Shown here in pieces: positions 7,562-16,348 of a stretch of 56,463 nt of DNA. Origin of the DNA: Bacteroidota bacterium (GTDB lineage: Bacteria; Bacteroidota; Bacteroidia; CAILMK01; JAAYUY01); the NCBI GenBank assembly GCA_018698135.1, contig JABINZ010000139.1, positions 1-56,463 on the forward strand, read 5' to 3'. A program made the position numbers and the translations under genes. Under the pieces are notes generated by a model. It was not told the DNA's origin, made no database searches, and saw only the letters and a list, made by a program, of their open reading frames with translations. Within the stretch, counting starts at the first letter, position 1; every line of letters starts with the position of its first letter.

Positions 7562-10042
7562 TTAGAATTGCTGGCCGATAGAAATATGGAACTGACCTTT
7601 GTTGGCAGCAGGACTCCCAGGAACGTCATCAAAGCCATATCCCCAGTCAAAGCCAAGTAATCCAAACATAGGCATAAAGATCCTGACACCTGCTCCTAAA
7701 GACCTGTAGACGCTAAATGGATTGTACTCCTTGAAATTTATCCAGCTATTACCAGCTTCAGCAAATACGAGAGCATATATTGTTGCACTTGGATTTAATG
7801 AAAATGGATATCGGACTTCCAATGTGTATTTATTAAAAATAGTTCCACCTATTTCATCATTTTTTTCAGCAGTAAGTGAATTGTTCTCATAGCCTCTTAA
7901 AGCGATTAGCTCACGTCCATCCAAATTATATCCTGACAAACCATCACCTCCAACGTAAAAACGCTCAAAGGGTGTAATACCAATCGATCTATTGTACATT
8001 CCCAAAAATCCCATATCGATACCAACATGTGCGACTAATTTGTCAAAAACAGTTAAATACCAAGCAGCATCAAAACGCCATTTATGATATTCCATCCATC
8101 TAAATTTCTCTTGTTGAGAGGCATTTGTATAATCCTTATTTGAAAATAAAGAATATGGCGGAGAAGCTTGAGCTGATAAAGAAAATGAAGAACCTTTTCT
8201 AGGGTATATTGGTGGATCAACGGAATTTCTGGCTAAAACAATTTTTGCATTCAAATTATTTGAATAACCATCAGTAAACGTAAATTCATATTGATAATTA
8301 TTCAGATCATAGCGTTGATAGGTAATTGCCGAATATAAAGTAAAGAAGTCATCTGGAAATTTTAGTCTTTTACCTAATCCTACTGTAGCACCTGTAATTT
8401 TAATCTGTTGAAAATCAGGATTATCTTTACTTATACCGTTTGATTGAAAAGATTGATACAAACTCAAAGTAAATGAATTTGGCTTCTTACCACCAAACCA
8501 TGGCTCTGTAAATGAAAAGTTGAATGAACTATAATATTTTGCATTGGATTGAAAACGAATACTTAAACGTTGTCCATCACCTGCAGGCAAAGGTCTCCAG
8601 GCTTTTGGTTTAAACATCTTTTTTGTAGAAAAGTTGGAAAACACGAATCCTAAACTACCAACAAACTGACCGGCACCCCATCCTCCTTGTAACTGGAATT
8701 GATCAGAAGGTTTTTCTACCACTTTATACTCCAAAGCAACCGTACCGTTTTCAGGATCAGGAGTTGGAATAACATTCATTTGTTCAGGATCAAAATAACC
8801 CAGTTGATTTAATTCTCTTTGAGAACGAATAATATCCGCACGACTGAACTTTTCACCCGGTCTCGTTCTTAATTCTCTGAGAATAACATGATCGCTTGTA
8901 CGTAAATTACCAGAAATAGTTACTGAGCTTATTGTGGCCTGAGGGCCTTCAAATAATCGTATTTCCAAATCAATACTATCTTTTTCAACACCTATTTCTA
9001 CAGGTACTACTGAGAAAAACAAGTATCCATTATCCATATATAGGGAAGATATATCAATACCGGTTGGACTCATGTGAAGTTTTTGTTCTAATAAATCAGG
9101 ATTATAAACATCACCCTTCATAATCCCTAAAACTGCGTCCAAATCCTTTACTGTATATTTTGTATTTCCTGTCCATACAATATTCCTGAAATAATATTGC
9201 CCACCCTCTTCAATTTGTATTTTGATTCGAATAAACTCATTATTTACAAACGAAACAGAATCATAGACAATTCTTGCATCCCGATAGCCTAAAGTATTAT
9301 AATGTCCAATAATACGCTCTTTGTCTTCTTCATACAGAGTCTCTATATATTTTGACGTACGAAATATATTCCATTTATTGTATTGTTTTGTTTTCTTGAG
9401 TAAGCTATTAATCTTTCGATCTTTAACAATGGAATTGCCTTCCACAATTAATTCCCCAATCCGAATCTTACTATTTTTGGCTATTTTTATATTTAATTGA
9501 ACACTATTTTTAGCAAAGAGGGTATCCCCTGTTTGACTTATTTCTATAGATGGATTGTAATATCCTTTGTCAATAAAATATTCTTTAACCTGATTCGTGA
9601 CATTTTGCAACAGCTGTTGTGTAACGATTTCTCCCTGAACCAAAGAAATTTTCTCCTTGATTTTTTCAGCTTCGGATTTTGAAACACCATCTAGAGAGTA
9701 TCGGCTAAGTCGAGGTCGTGTTTTAACATCAATGGTTAAATATACATTTTCGCCACTTAGGCTATCGACATATAAAATAACATTTGAAAACAATTTCTGT
9801 TTCCATAAATTCCGAATGGCCTGGCTTATTTCATCACCTGGAATATAAACTTCTTTTCCGACTGAAAGACCAGAATATGCTACAATAATAACCCGATCAA
9901 TATTAGCGTCTCCACTAACATTAATAGATTGAATTTTATACTTTTTAGGAAATGTGTAATCGAAATCTTCGACACTAACCTGAGTAAAACTTTTTACACA
10001 AATAAAGGTAAAAACTAAAAGGGCTAATTTAACTTTCATCAT
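7562..10042 (-). CDS. bamA: Outer membrane protein assembly factor BamA
   Basis: Central Omp85 protein that folds beta-barrel proteins into the outer membrane. After a signal peptide (ends SFTQ) come periplasmic POTRA repeats over about 40-440, for instance IQSINVSGDANID and ISSVTISGNLRTSD, and then a C-terminal barrel. The conserved loop-6 motif is LRGY at 715-718, the local form of VRGF/Y, and the protein ends in Phe as expected for a BAM signal. With start ATGATG at 10042/10039 the protein is 826 aa and overlaps uppS by 14 bp, which suggests translational coupling. Confidence 0.95.
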   Translation of the reverse strand: MMKVKLALLVFTFICVKSFTQVSVEDFDYTFPKKYKIQSINVSGDANIDRVIIVAYSGLSVGKEVYIPGDEISQAIRNLWKQKLFSNVILYVDSLSGENVYLTIDVKTRPRLSRYSLDGVSKSEAEKIKEKISLVQGEIVTQQLLQNVTNQVKEYFIDKGYYNPSIEISQTGDTLFAKNSVQLNIKIAKNSKIRIGELIVEGNSIVKDRKINSLLKKTKQYNKWNIFRTSKYIETLYEEDKERIIGHYNTLGYRDARIVYDSVSFVNNEFIRIKIQIEEGGQYYFRNIVWTGNTKYTVKDLDAVLGIMKGDVYNPDLLEQKLHMSPTGIDISSLYMDNGYLFFSVVPVEIGVEKDSIDLEIRLFEGPQATISSVTISGNLRTSDHVILRELRTRPGEKFSRADIIRSQRELNQLGYFDPEQMNVIPTPDPENGTVALEYKVVEKPSDQFQLQGGWGAGQFVGSLGFVFSNFSTKKMFKPKAWRPLPAGDGQRLSIRFQSNAKYYSSFNFSFTEPWFGGKKPNSFTLSLYQSFQSNGISKDNPDFQQIKITGATVGLGKRLKFPDDFFTLYSAITYQRYDLNNYQYEFTFTDGYSNNLNAKIVLARNSVDPPIYPRKGSSFSLSAQASPPYSLFSNKDYTNASQQEKFRWMEYHKWRFDAAWYLTVFDKLVAHVGIDMGFLGMYNRSIGITPFERFYVGGDGLSGYNLDGRELIALRGYENNSLTAEKNDEIGGTIFNKYTLEVRYPFSLNPSATIYALVFAEAGNSWINFKEYNPFSVYRSLGAGVRIFMPMFGLLGFDWGYGFDDVPGSPAANKGQFHISIGQQF

Positions 10043-10784
10043 GAGATAATAATTGTTCACTTACTTTACCAAACCTTCTTTCTCGATTTTGGTAGTCAAC
10101 AATAGCTTGGTAATAGTCTTCCTTTGAAAACTCAGGCCACTTTTTTGAGGTGAAATAAAACTCTGAGTAAGCTAATTCCCAGAGTAAAAAATTGCTGATT
10201 CTATATTCTCCACTAGTCCGTATTAAAAGCTCTGGATCAGGAAAATCAGCAGTAGAAAGGTAACTTTTAAATAAATCCTCAGTAATAGGTTGATTCTCAT
10301 TCACAGAAGAGTCATTTTTTATTTTTGTTACCGCATTCATTATATCCCATCTGGAGCTATAGCTTAATGCTATTACAACTTTCAAGCCAGTATTATTCTT
10401 GGTTAATTCAATCGCATTTTGAACTTCTTCCAATGTTTTTTTGGGAATTTTGTCCAGATCGCCAATAACATGAATTGATGCATTGTTTTTGTTCAATTCT
10501 TCTAATTCTTTTCGAATGGTAACCACCAACAAATTCATTAAAGCACTCACTTCTCTCTGAGGTCTTTTCCAGTTCTCTTTGGAGAAGGTATAAAGAGTTA
10601 AATATTTCAGTTTCAGTTCTACACTTGCTTCAATAATTTGACGAACAGTTTTTACGCCTGCTTGATGACCAAAAATCCGATTTTTATTATTTTCTTTAGC
10701 CCATCTTCCATTGCCATCCATAATGATAGCAATATGATTTGGAAGCTTTTCTAAATTGATTTTATTTAAATAATTTGGGATCAT
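10029..10784 (-). CDS. uppS: Isoprenyl transferase (undecaprenyl diphosphate synthase)
   Basis: Adds isoprene units in cis to farnesyl-PP to make the C55 lipid carrier for cell-wall and O-antigen synthesis. The signature MDGNGRWA at 22-29 contains catalytic Asp23, and the substrate-binding block RTSGEYRISNFLLWE lies at 189-203. The protein is 251 aa, normal length. The gene lies between the DUF6089 array and bamA and overlaps bamA by 14 bp, linking carrier-lipid and outer-membrane protein assembly. Confidence 0.96.
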   Translation of the reverse strand: MIPNYLNKINLEKLPNHIAIIMDGNGRWAKENNKNRIFGHQAGVKTVRQIIEASVELKLKYLTLYTFSKENWKRPQREVSALMNLLVVTIRKELEELNKNNASIHVIGDLDKIPKKTLEEVQNAIELTKNNTGLKVVIALSYSSRWDIMNAVTKIKNDSSVNENQPITEDLFKSYLSTADFPDPELLIRTSGEYRISNFLLWELAYSEFYFTSKKWPEFSKEDYYQAIVDYQNRERRFGKVSEQLLSHDES

Positions 10785-10814
10785 TTGGACCTGTAACTTT
10801 GAAGCGCAAATGTA

Positions 10815-11609
10815 CTAAAATTCGAAACAAACCTTGTTTCTGATTTGAAAAGATAAACCGACTCCGGTAAACATATACCAATCAATTAAATCAGGCCTCC
10901 CGCGCTGTTTTCCGTCATAACCAATGGAGGTCGAAGATCTGTCAGACAACTCAGATGCTATTGGACCATACGCATTTTGAAGTATATCTATATTATAATA
11001 GGTGGTGCTTACGTCATCCAAATAATCAGTAAACGTATATCTAAAGCCATAACTAATGGTTAGATTTATGGACTTATTCACTTTGAATTTAATACCTCCT
11101 CCTAGAGGAATAGCAAATTGATATAAGGAATATGCACTTTTGTTTGATTCTAAATGCACTCCTTCAGTGTCAAGGCCAGCTAACTTAATAATGTTTTGAT
11201 TGTACTGTGTGCGTGGTTCATACAAAAAACCAGCTCCTCCAATAAAGGCATATGGAGTAAACTTATTGGGATGAATTCCCAGTCCAAAAGGGAAAAAATT
11301 AAACTCAAATAGATAGGAAAACTCTGTAATAGTTGTAAAAAAACTTAGATTTCGAATCTCAAGATGTTTGAAATTATTATCATTTCCTGAAATTTGCCCT
11401 TGAACAAAAGCGAATGTATGCGAAATAAATGGATTAACATTTTTCTTTATGAATAGGCCACTGGCCATCTTCGTTTCAGAAAAAACGATTTCAGGTGCTA
11501 AGTCACCAATATAATTAGCGCCTCCAAGCTGAAAACCAACTTCCCAGTTTTGTGCATTCACAAAAACTGGAAGCATCAGAATTAGTAATGTTATTTTTAT
11601 CTTGAACAT
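10815..11609 (-). CDS. DUF6089-family outer membrane beta-barrel protein, copy A
   Basis: Family of unknown function that usually precedes uppS-bamA in Bacteroidota. The 264-residue protein has a signal peptide (ends VNAQ at 20), the N-terminal strand WEVGFQLGGANYIGD, and FTDYLDDVS at 193-201. It ends C-F-E-F, that is Cys at position -4 and a terminal aromatic suited to BAM recognition. It is the most diverged of four tandem paralogues: the block FNP...LQPLGTEGQ shared by B, C and D is here only EP...LAGLDTEGV. I see no promoter in the 60 bp before it, so it is probably read with copy B. Role unknown; it lies 30 bp before uppS. Confidence 0.8.
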   Translation of the reverse strand: MFKIKITLLILMLPVFVNAQNWEVGFQLGGANYIGDLAPEIVFSETKMASGLFIKKNVNPFISHTFAFVQGQISGNDNNFKHLEIRNLSFFTTITEFSYLFEFNFFPFGLGIHPNKFTPYAFIGGAGFLYEPRTQYNQNIIKLAGLDTEGVHLESNKSAYSLYQFAIPLGGGIKFKVNKSINLTISYGFRYTFTDYLDDVSTTYYNIDILQNAYGPIASELSDRSSTSIGYDGKQRGRPDLIDWYMFTGVGLSFQIRNKVCFEF

Positions 11610-11669
11610 ACTATTTCCAATAACATCAGATAATGAAAAATATTACTATTTATGTTAATTATTTTTGTC

Positions 11670-12500
11670 CTAATATCCTAAACAGCCTCTGGGTAGCAAA
11701 GAATAAGTAAATGTAAATCCAGCAAAATAATACCAATCTTTTGCGTCTGGGCTTCCTCGAGGATCATCTTCTGACTTTTCAATCAACTCATCTCCTATTT
11801 CTCCAGTTCGATTAGAAAGCTTTACGGCTATAAGCCCATTTCTATACAGTAAGTCTTTTAAGTCTACATAGTTAGTACTAACATCATCTAAGTAATCTGT
11901 AAACGTTTTACGAGCGCTTAATTCACAGCCAATATTAATGTTTTTTCCAATTGAGTATTTCCAACCAAAGCCAAACGGAATCACTATTTGCGTTAGTTTA
12001 TACCTTCTGTCGAAATATTCAGGAACATTCAAATATTGACCTTCTGTGCCTAATGGCTGCAAATTAGTCCATTTCTCATTATACAATGCTTGAGGGTTGA
12101 ATCTCAACAGCGAAACACCAGCAAAAATATAGGGCGATGACTTATAGGTAAAATGATTAGTTCTATATCCCAAAATATTAAACTCGGGTTGAATGCCAAT
12201 ATCTAAAACTGTTGATCTAAAACTTAAATTACGCGACCACTGCCGATGATAATACTTCTTTGCATTTTCATCTGAACCAGAAATCATTCCCTTGATAATA
12301 TTTCCTTTTAGAGTGAGATAGCGGTTAATGTTATATCGAATAATTCCACCATATGCAAAATGAGTTTCATTCATTTTAATGGCACTTTCTGAAAAGTCAC
12401 CATTATAATTGGATGCACCTGTAAATACACCAATTTCCCAAAATTGAGCATATAAAAAAACTGGAAAAAAAAGGAAAGCTGACAGAACGATTTTTTTCAT
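11670..12500 (-). CDS. DUF6089-family outer membrane beta-barrel protein, copy B
   Basis: Second paralogue, 276 aa. Signal peptide ends LYAQ at 19; then WEIGVFTGASNYNGD, the block GVSLLRFNP at 128-136 with LQPLGTEGQ at 147-155, and FTDYLDDVST at 200-209. The C terminus is C-L-G-Y, again Cys at -4 and a terminal aromatic. Alternating hydrophobic strands fit an eight- or ten-strand barrel, but strand count is an inference. It is close to copy C by shared motifs. A TATCTTTG box lies 26 bp upstream, and 101 bp separate it from copy C, so it may begin its own transcript. Confidence 0.8.
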   Translation of the reverse strand: MKKIVLSAFLFFPVFLYAQFWEIGVFTGASNYNGDFSESAIKMNETHFAYGGIIRYNINRYLTLKGNIIKGMISGSDENAKKYYHRQWSRNLSFRSTVLDIGIQPEFNILGYRTNHFTYKSSPYIFAGVSLLRFNPQALYNEKWTNLQPLGTEGQYLNVPEYFDRRYKLTQIVIPFGFGWKYSIGKNINIGCELSARKTFTDYLDDVSTNYVDLKDLLYRNGLIAVKLSNRTGEIGDELIEKSEDDPRGSPDAKDWYYFAGFTFTYSLLPRGCLGY

Positions 12501-12525
12501 GAATCAGTATTTAATTTACCAAAAA

Positions 12526-12533
12526 CAAAGATA
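12526..12533 (-). promoter_or_regulatory. Candidate -7 box for DUF6089 copy B
   Basis: Minus-strand TATCTTTG matches TAnnTTTG, about 26 bp upstream of the ATG at 12500. A TTG lies only 13 nt upstream of the box, too close for a standard -33 element, so support is partial. Confidence 0.4.
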
Positions 12534-12601
12534 AATTAATTTTAAGCAATAATTCCAGAAACAATAATAAAATGATTTGAATGGGGAGGCAATTAGATTA
12601 A

Positions 12602-13450
12602 TTAAAATCTATAGCAAGCGTTCGGTAGTATAGAATAAGAAATAGTAAATCCAGTAAAAATGTAAAAATCATTATTAGTTGGATCACCTCTGTCTTCAGC
12701 CGAACTGAAATCCAATCTTGTACCAAGAAATTCTTCAGTACGATTAGCGAGAACATCAGCAATTGCTATATTCTCGCCATTAATTTCAACCAATCCATGA
12801 GTAGCACTTAATATTTCTGGTTCTACATAGGTTTTACTTACATCGTCCAGATAATCTGTAAATGTAACTCTGACCCCAAGTTCATAACCAATATTCCAAT
12901 AACGATTAATAGCATATTTCCATCCGAATCCCATTGGGATACACAATTGGGTCAATGCATATTTTTCTCTATCGTTATATTTGGTTGTTCCTTGTCCTTC
13001 AGTACCCAATGGTTGAAGGTTAAACCACTCACCCCGATATTCTGCTTTTGGATTAAATCGAAAAACAGATACTCCAAAAAGCAAATAGGGTGAACTATTA
13101 TACCTGGGATGCGGAGAGCTATAGCCTAATAAATTGATTTCAGTCTGAACTCCTACATCTAGCAAAGATGATTTAAAACTTAGGTTCCTCGTTTTTTGCT
13201 GAAGGCTAGAAGAATTTGCATCATCTCCAGAAATAGTTCCATAGAACCCATTTACCTTTACAGAAAACCATTGATTTACATTATACCTAACAATGGCTCC
13301 TGTTGCAGGATGGAGCTCCTTGATGTCAATTCCAGATTGTACAAGATCACCAGAATAACTACTGACGCCACCAAATACGCCTACCTCCCAATATTGGGCA
13401 TTGGAAATAAAAGGAATACTTAGTAGGATTAACAGTAGGAGTTTTCGCAC
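12602..13450 (-). CDS. DUF6089-family outer membrane beta-barrel protein, copy C
   Basis: Third paralogue, 282 aa. Signal peptide ends SNAQ at 19; motifs are WEVGVFGGVSSYSGD, GVSVFRFNP at 126-134, LQPLGTEGQ at 145-153 and FTDYLDDVS at 197-205. The C terminus is C-Y-R-F. The start codon is GTG at 13450; I see no in-frame ATG that would keep the signal peptide. It begins 19 bp after the stop of copy D, so C and D are probably one transcript. Confidence 0.8.
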   Translation of the reverse strand: MRKLLLLILLSIPFISNAQYWEVGVFGGVSSYSGDLVQSGIDIKELHPATGAIVRYNVNQWFSVKVNGFYGTISGDDANSSSLQQKTRNLSFKSSLLDVGVQTEINLLGYSSPHPRYNSSPYLLFGVSVFRFNPKAEYRGEWFNLQPLGTEGQGTTKYNDREKYALTQLCIPMGFGWKYAINRYWNIGYELGVRVTFTDYLDDVSKTYVEPEILSATHGLVEINGENIAIADVLANRTEEFLGTRLDFSSAEDRGDPTNNDFYIFTGFTISYSILPNACYRF

Positions 13451-13469
13451 GAAAATGGTCTATGAATTA

Positions 13470-14363
13470 TTAGAAACAGAAACAAGTATTTTTTCTGAAT
13501 GTTTTTGAAATGGAGAATCCAAACCACATATAAGCATCGTTAGCTTCCGGGTTACCTCTTGGAAAAGCTTCATTAGCAGCATTTGGACGTGATGAAGTAA
13601 ATACACCACCAGCTATTGTCCCAAGTCTATCAGACAATTGAACAGCTGCTGCATCATTTGGATCTGCCATATTAAAATCAGTATAATCTGGCCATTCACC
13701 TCCAAAATCATCTAAATGATCTGTAAATGTTTTGTTCTGACTTACATACAATGCAATATTCCATAAATAGAGATTCAATTGTTTACTGCTTCTTGGCCTT
13801 TTGAAACTATATTTAACTCCAAAACCATAAGGTATAGAAATCTGGGTTAGAGCATATTTAGCTTCGTAGCCAGGCTTGCCTTGACCTTCCGTGCCTAAAG
13901 GCTGTAATTCATAAACGGTACCGTTTAATACGCCTTTTGGATTAAAATTAAACACACTAACTCCAGTAAAAATATAGGGAGACCAGTTTCTTAATTTATT
14001 ACCACTTATAAAGGGCAAAATGTTATATTCAATCTGACCATGAAAATCCAGTAAGTGAGAATAAAACTGACCTTCTCTACTCCAGGCAGCTCCTACTTGT
14101 GCAGGATCTTTATCTCCATCATAGCCTTCGATTTTACCATAATACAATCCACCTTTGAAATTAAATCTAGGAGTAAAATAATATCTAAAAAAGGCTCCTC
14201 CGCCTAATTTACTCTGATTCCAGGAAACATGCTTCCATGTCAGGTCTCCTAAATACTCAGTTACACCCAGGTAAACACCGACTTCTTTATCTTGAGAATG
14301 AACATTATGGCTCATTCCTATTACAAATATAATCGCAACAAATACTTTCAATAATTGTTTCAT
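13470..14363 (-). CDS. DUF6089-family outer membrane beta-barrel protein, copy D
   Basis: Fourth paralogue, 297 aa. Signal peptide ends VHSQ at 24; then KEVGVYLGVTEYLGD, GVSVFNFNP at 134-142, LQPLGTEGQG at 153-162 and FTDHLDDF at 213-220, a variant of the FTDYLDDVS seen in the other three. It ends C-F-C-F. An insertion with a basic RPRSSK stretch near 189-194 is special to this copy. ATG at 14363 is chosen; the codon just upstream, at 14366, is GTG. A good two-box promoter lies 30-62 bp upstream, making this the first gene of the array after nadK. Confidence 0.8.
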   Translation of the reverse strand: MKQLLKVFVAIIFVIGMSHNVHSQDKEVGVYLGVTEYLGDLTWKHVSWNQSKLGGGAFFRYYFTPRFNFKGGLYYGKIEGYDGDKDPAQVGAAWSREGQFYSHLLDFHGQIEYNILPFISGNKLRNWSPYIFTGVSVFNFNPKGVLNGTVYELQPLGTEGQGKPGYEAKYALTQISIPYGFGVKYSFKRPRSSKQLNLYLWNIALYVSQNKTFTDHLDDFGGEWPDYTDFNMADPNDAAAVQLSDRLGTIAGGVFTSSRPNAANEAFPRGNPEANDAYMWFGFSISKTFRKNTCFCF

Positions 14364-14392
14364 CACTTTATTTTTACGACTGTTAGATTTAA

Positions 14393-14425
14393 CAAAAATA
14401 ATACAGAATAGAATTATAACAAAAA
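14393..14425 (-). promoter_or_regulatory. Promoter of the DUF6089 array (copy D)
   Basis: On the minus strand a TTTTTG (-33 region) is followed after 19 nt by TATTTTTG, an exact TAnnTTTG -7 box, giving a 5' leader of roughly 20-25 nt before the ATG at 14363. This is one of the better matches to the two-part Bacteroidota promoter in the window. Confidence 0.6.
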
Positions 14426-14446
14426 TAAAAACAAATTATTAATAAT

Positions 14447-15331
14447 TCAAACATTTCTACTATCAATTCCCCAATTAAGTTTTTCTCTTATTATATCACT
14501 GAATTTCATATCATTAAGCCTTACTAATTGAATATTAAAGGGGGCTTTCTTCAATTTTAATTTATATGTTTCATCGACTATTTTATATCTTGAATCCAAT
14601 GAAATTAAAAAACCGCCTTCTCTGCTATTTATTTCAAATGAAAGCTCAACATTGTCTGGAACGATGACAGGCCTAACGTTTAAGTTATGTGGAGCCACAG
14701 GTGTAATGACAAAATTACTTGCTTCTGGGTATACAATAGGGCCACCACAACTCATTGAATAAGCAGTTGATCCGGTTGGAGTTGCCACGATCAGACCATC
14801 GCCCCAATATTTATTAAAAAACTCTCCGTTTAAATACGTAGTAATAGCTGTTAAAGATGAATTGTCCCTTTTATGAATTGTAAAATCATTTAAGGCATAG
14901 CGATCTTCCTTAAATAAAGGAGCTGACGTTTCTAATTCAATAACAGATCTGCTTTCAATAATAAATTTATTATTAATTAAAGCTTGGATAACACTGTCTA
15001 TTTCATCAATAGAATTATTCGCAAGGAATCCTAATCGCCCAATATTGAATCCAAGAACTGGAATATTAGAATCTTTAACAAAAAGTAATGTATTCAGAAA
15101 AGTACCATCTCCTCCAATACTGATCATAAAATCTACTTTATGTCGAATTAGTTCTGAATAGTTTTTATAAACAATACGATCATCCTTAGCCTTAAAATTA
15201 TTAGTTAATGCTACTTGTAAATCTTCATGCAAAACCAACTCTATATTGTTTGTTGTCAGGCAGTTAATAATATCCATATAAACTTGAATATTATTTTCTA
15301 AAATCCCTTTTGAATAAAGTGCTACTTTCAT
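14447..15331 (-). CDS. nadK: NAD kinase
   Basis: Phosphorylates NAD to NADP. The 294-residue protein has the diagnostic GGDGT at 73-77 (catalytic Asp75), the NIGRLGFLA block, and the substrate-binding PTGSTAYSMSCGGP. The ATG at 15331 is taken as start; the preceding codon at 15334 is GTG. It has its own promoter and is the first gene of a co-oriented block leading to the DUF6089 genes, uppS and bamA; an 80-bp gap with another promoter follows, so coupling is only partial. Confidence 0.95.
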   Translation of the reverse strand: MKVALYSKGILENNIQVYMDIINCLTTNNIELVLHEDLQVALTNNFKAKDDRIVYKNYSELIRHKVDFMISIGGDGTFLNTLLFVKDSNIPVLGFNIGRLGFLANNSIDEIDSVIQALINNKFIIESRSVIELETSAPLFKEDRYALNDFTIHKRDNSSLTAITTYLNGEFFNKYWGDGLIVATPTGSTAYSMSCGGPIVYPEASNFVITPVAPHNLNVRPVIVPDNVELSFEINSREGGFLISLDSRYKIVDETYKLKLKKAPFNIQLVRLNDMKFSDIIREKLNWGIDSRNV

Positions 15332-15370
15332 CACAATTCTGATCTAATTATTCCTCACTTCTGATAACTC

Positions 15371-15399
15371 CAAATTTAAGTAAAAGAAAGTTCATTCAA
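15371..15399 (-). promoter_or_regulatory. Promoter of nadK
   Basis: Minus-strand TTG, then 18 nt, then TAAATTTG: both Bacteroidota promoter boxes with consensus spacing. It lies 40 bp upstream of the nadK ATG and back to back with the glsA-like gene promoter. Confidence 0.6.
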
Positions 15400-15435
15400 C
15401 CATCTGCTTTTAATTAAAATAGTCCTTTTATTTTT

Positions 15436-15443
15436 TAACTTTG
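15436..15443 (+). promoter_or_regulatory. Candidate -7 box for the glsA-glsB-like pair
   Basis: TAACTTTG matches TAnnTTTG and lies 31 bp upstream of the ATG at 15475. No TTG is seen at the -33 position. Confidence 0.45.
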
Positions 15444-15474
15444 TATTAAATGAGAATACAAGAGAACTCAGTTT

Positions 15475-16326
15475 ATGAGTAGAATTAGCAGGTATAAGAA
15501 ATTTATAGATATTGAAGACGTTATTAAGTCGAAAAGCGAATTTTTACTGAAAATTACGCCTAAAATTATTATTCGTTGGATTAGAAGAGTTTTGCATGAA
15601 GAAGATTTAAATTCTGCTATTAAAAATAATATTGACAAACATGGGCACGACTTTGCACAAGCCATATGTGATGAATTTGGAGCAAAACTATTTATTAAAG
15701 GAGAATTACCAAAAGCCTTAAATGAAAGATTCATTATGGTTTCCAATCATCCCCTTGGAGGATTGGACGGCTTGGCGCTAATTGCCACTATTGGAAAAAT
15801 CCGAAAAGATTTAAAATTTATAGTGAATGACCTTTTATTATTTGTTGAGAATCTTAAAAACGTATTTCTACCTGTTAATAAAATTGGATCAAGTCCCAAA
15901 GAAGCATTAAGGATCATTAATAATGCTTATCAATCAAATGAATTGTTGTTAACTTTCCCATTTGGATTGGTATCCAGACGAAAAAAAGGCATTATTCAAG
16001 ATCTCGAATGGAAAAAAAGTTTTATTACCAAAGCAAAGCAAACCAGCAGACATATTATACCTATCCATATAAACGGACGGAATTCTAATTTTTTCTATAA
16101 TTTATCAAACCTTAGAAGATTTCTAAAAATTAAAATAAATATAGAAATGTTTTTTTTGGTCAATGAAATGTATAAACAAAAAGATCAGAATATTACCATC
16201 ACCTTTGGTAAACCTATTCCTATATCAACATTTGATAATACATATAGTGAGACTGAATGGGCTGAGAAATTACGTAAGTTTGTGTATGATTTAGCAATCG
16301 ATCCTGGCAAATCCTTTCAAGCTTAA
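15475..16326 (+). CDS. PlsC-like O-acyltransferase, probably glycine-lipid O-acyltransferase
   Basis: Predicted membrane-associated acyltransferase, 283 aa. The catalytic block reads NHPLGGLDG, with His92 and Asp98 separated by five residues rather than the four of the usual PlsC HX4D motif; the second block is FPFGLVSRRKKG at 161-172. The partner 22 bp downstream is an OlsB-like N-acyltransferase. In Bacteroides thetaiotaomicron an adjacent pair, glsA (O-acyl) and glsB (N-acyl), makes N-acyl glycine lipids, and this pair matches that pattern. The alternative is ornithine-lipid or another aminolipid product. Substrate is inferred from family and context, not seen in the sequence. Confidence 0.75.
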   Translation: MSRISRYKKFIDIEDVIKSKSEFLLKITPKIIIRWIRRVLHEEDLNSAIKNNIDKHGHDFAQAICDEFGAKLFIKGELPKALNERFIMVSNHPLGGLDGLALIATIGKIRKDLKFIVNDLLLFVENLKNVFLPVNKIGSSPKEALRIINNAYQSNELLLTFPFGLVSRRKKGIIQDLEWKKSFITKAKQTSRHIIPIHINGRNSNFFYNLSNLRRFLKIKINIEMFFLVNEMYKQKDQNITITFGKPIPISTFDNTYSETEWAEKLRKFVYDLAIDPGKSFQA

Positions 16327-16348
16327 TCGGTGAAATTTTAACGAACTT

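Noticed and set aside
7510-7689. Extended N terminus of ompH copy 2
   Set aside because: The extra 60 residues overlap the bamA coding sequence and precede a clear signal peptide starting at the ATG at 7509.
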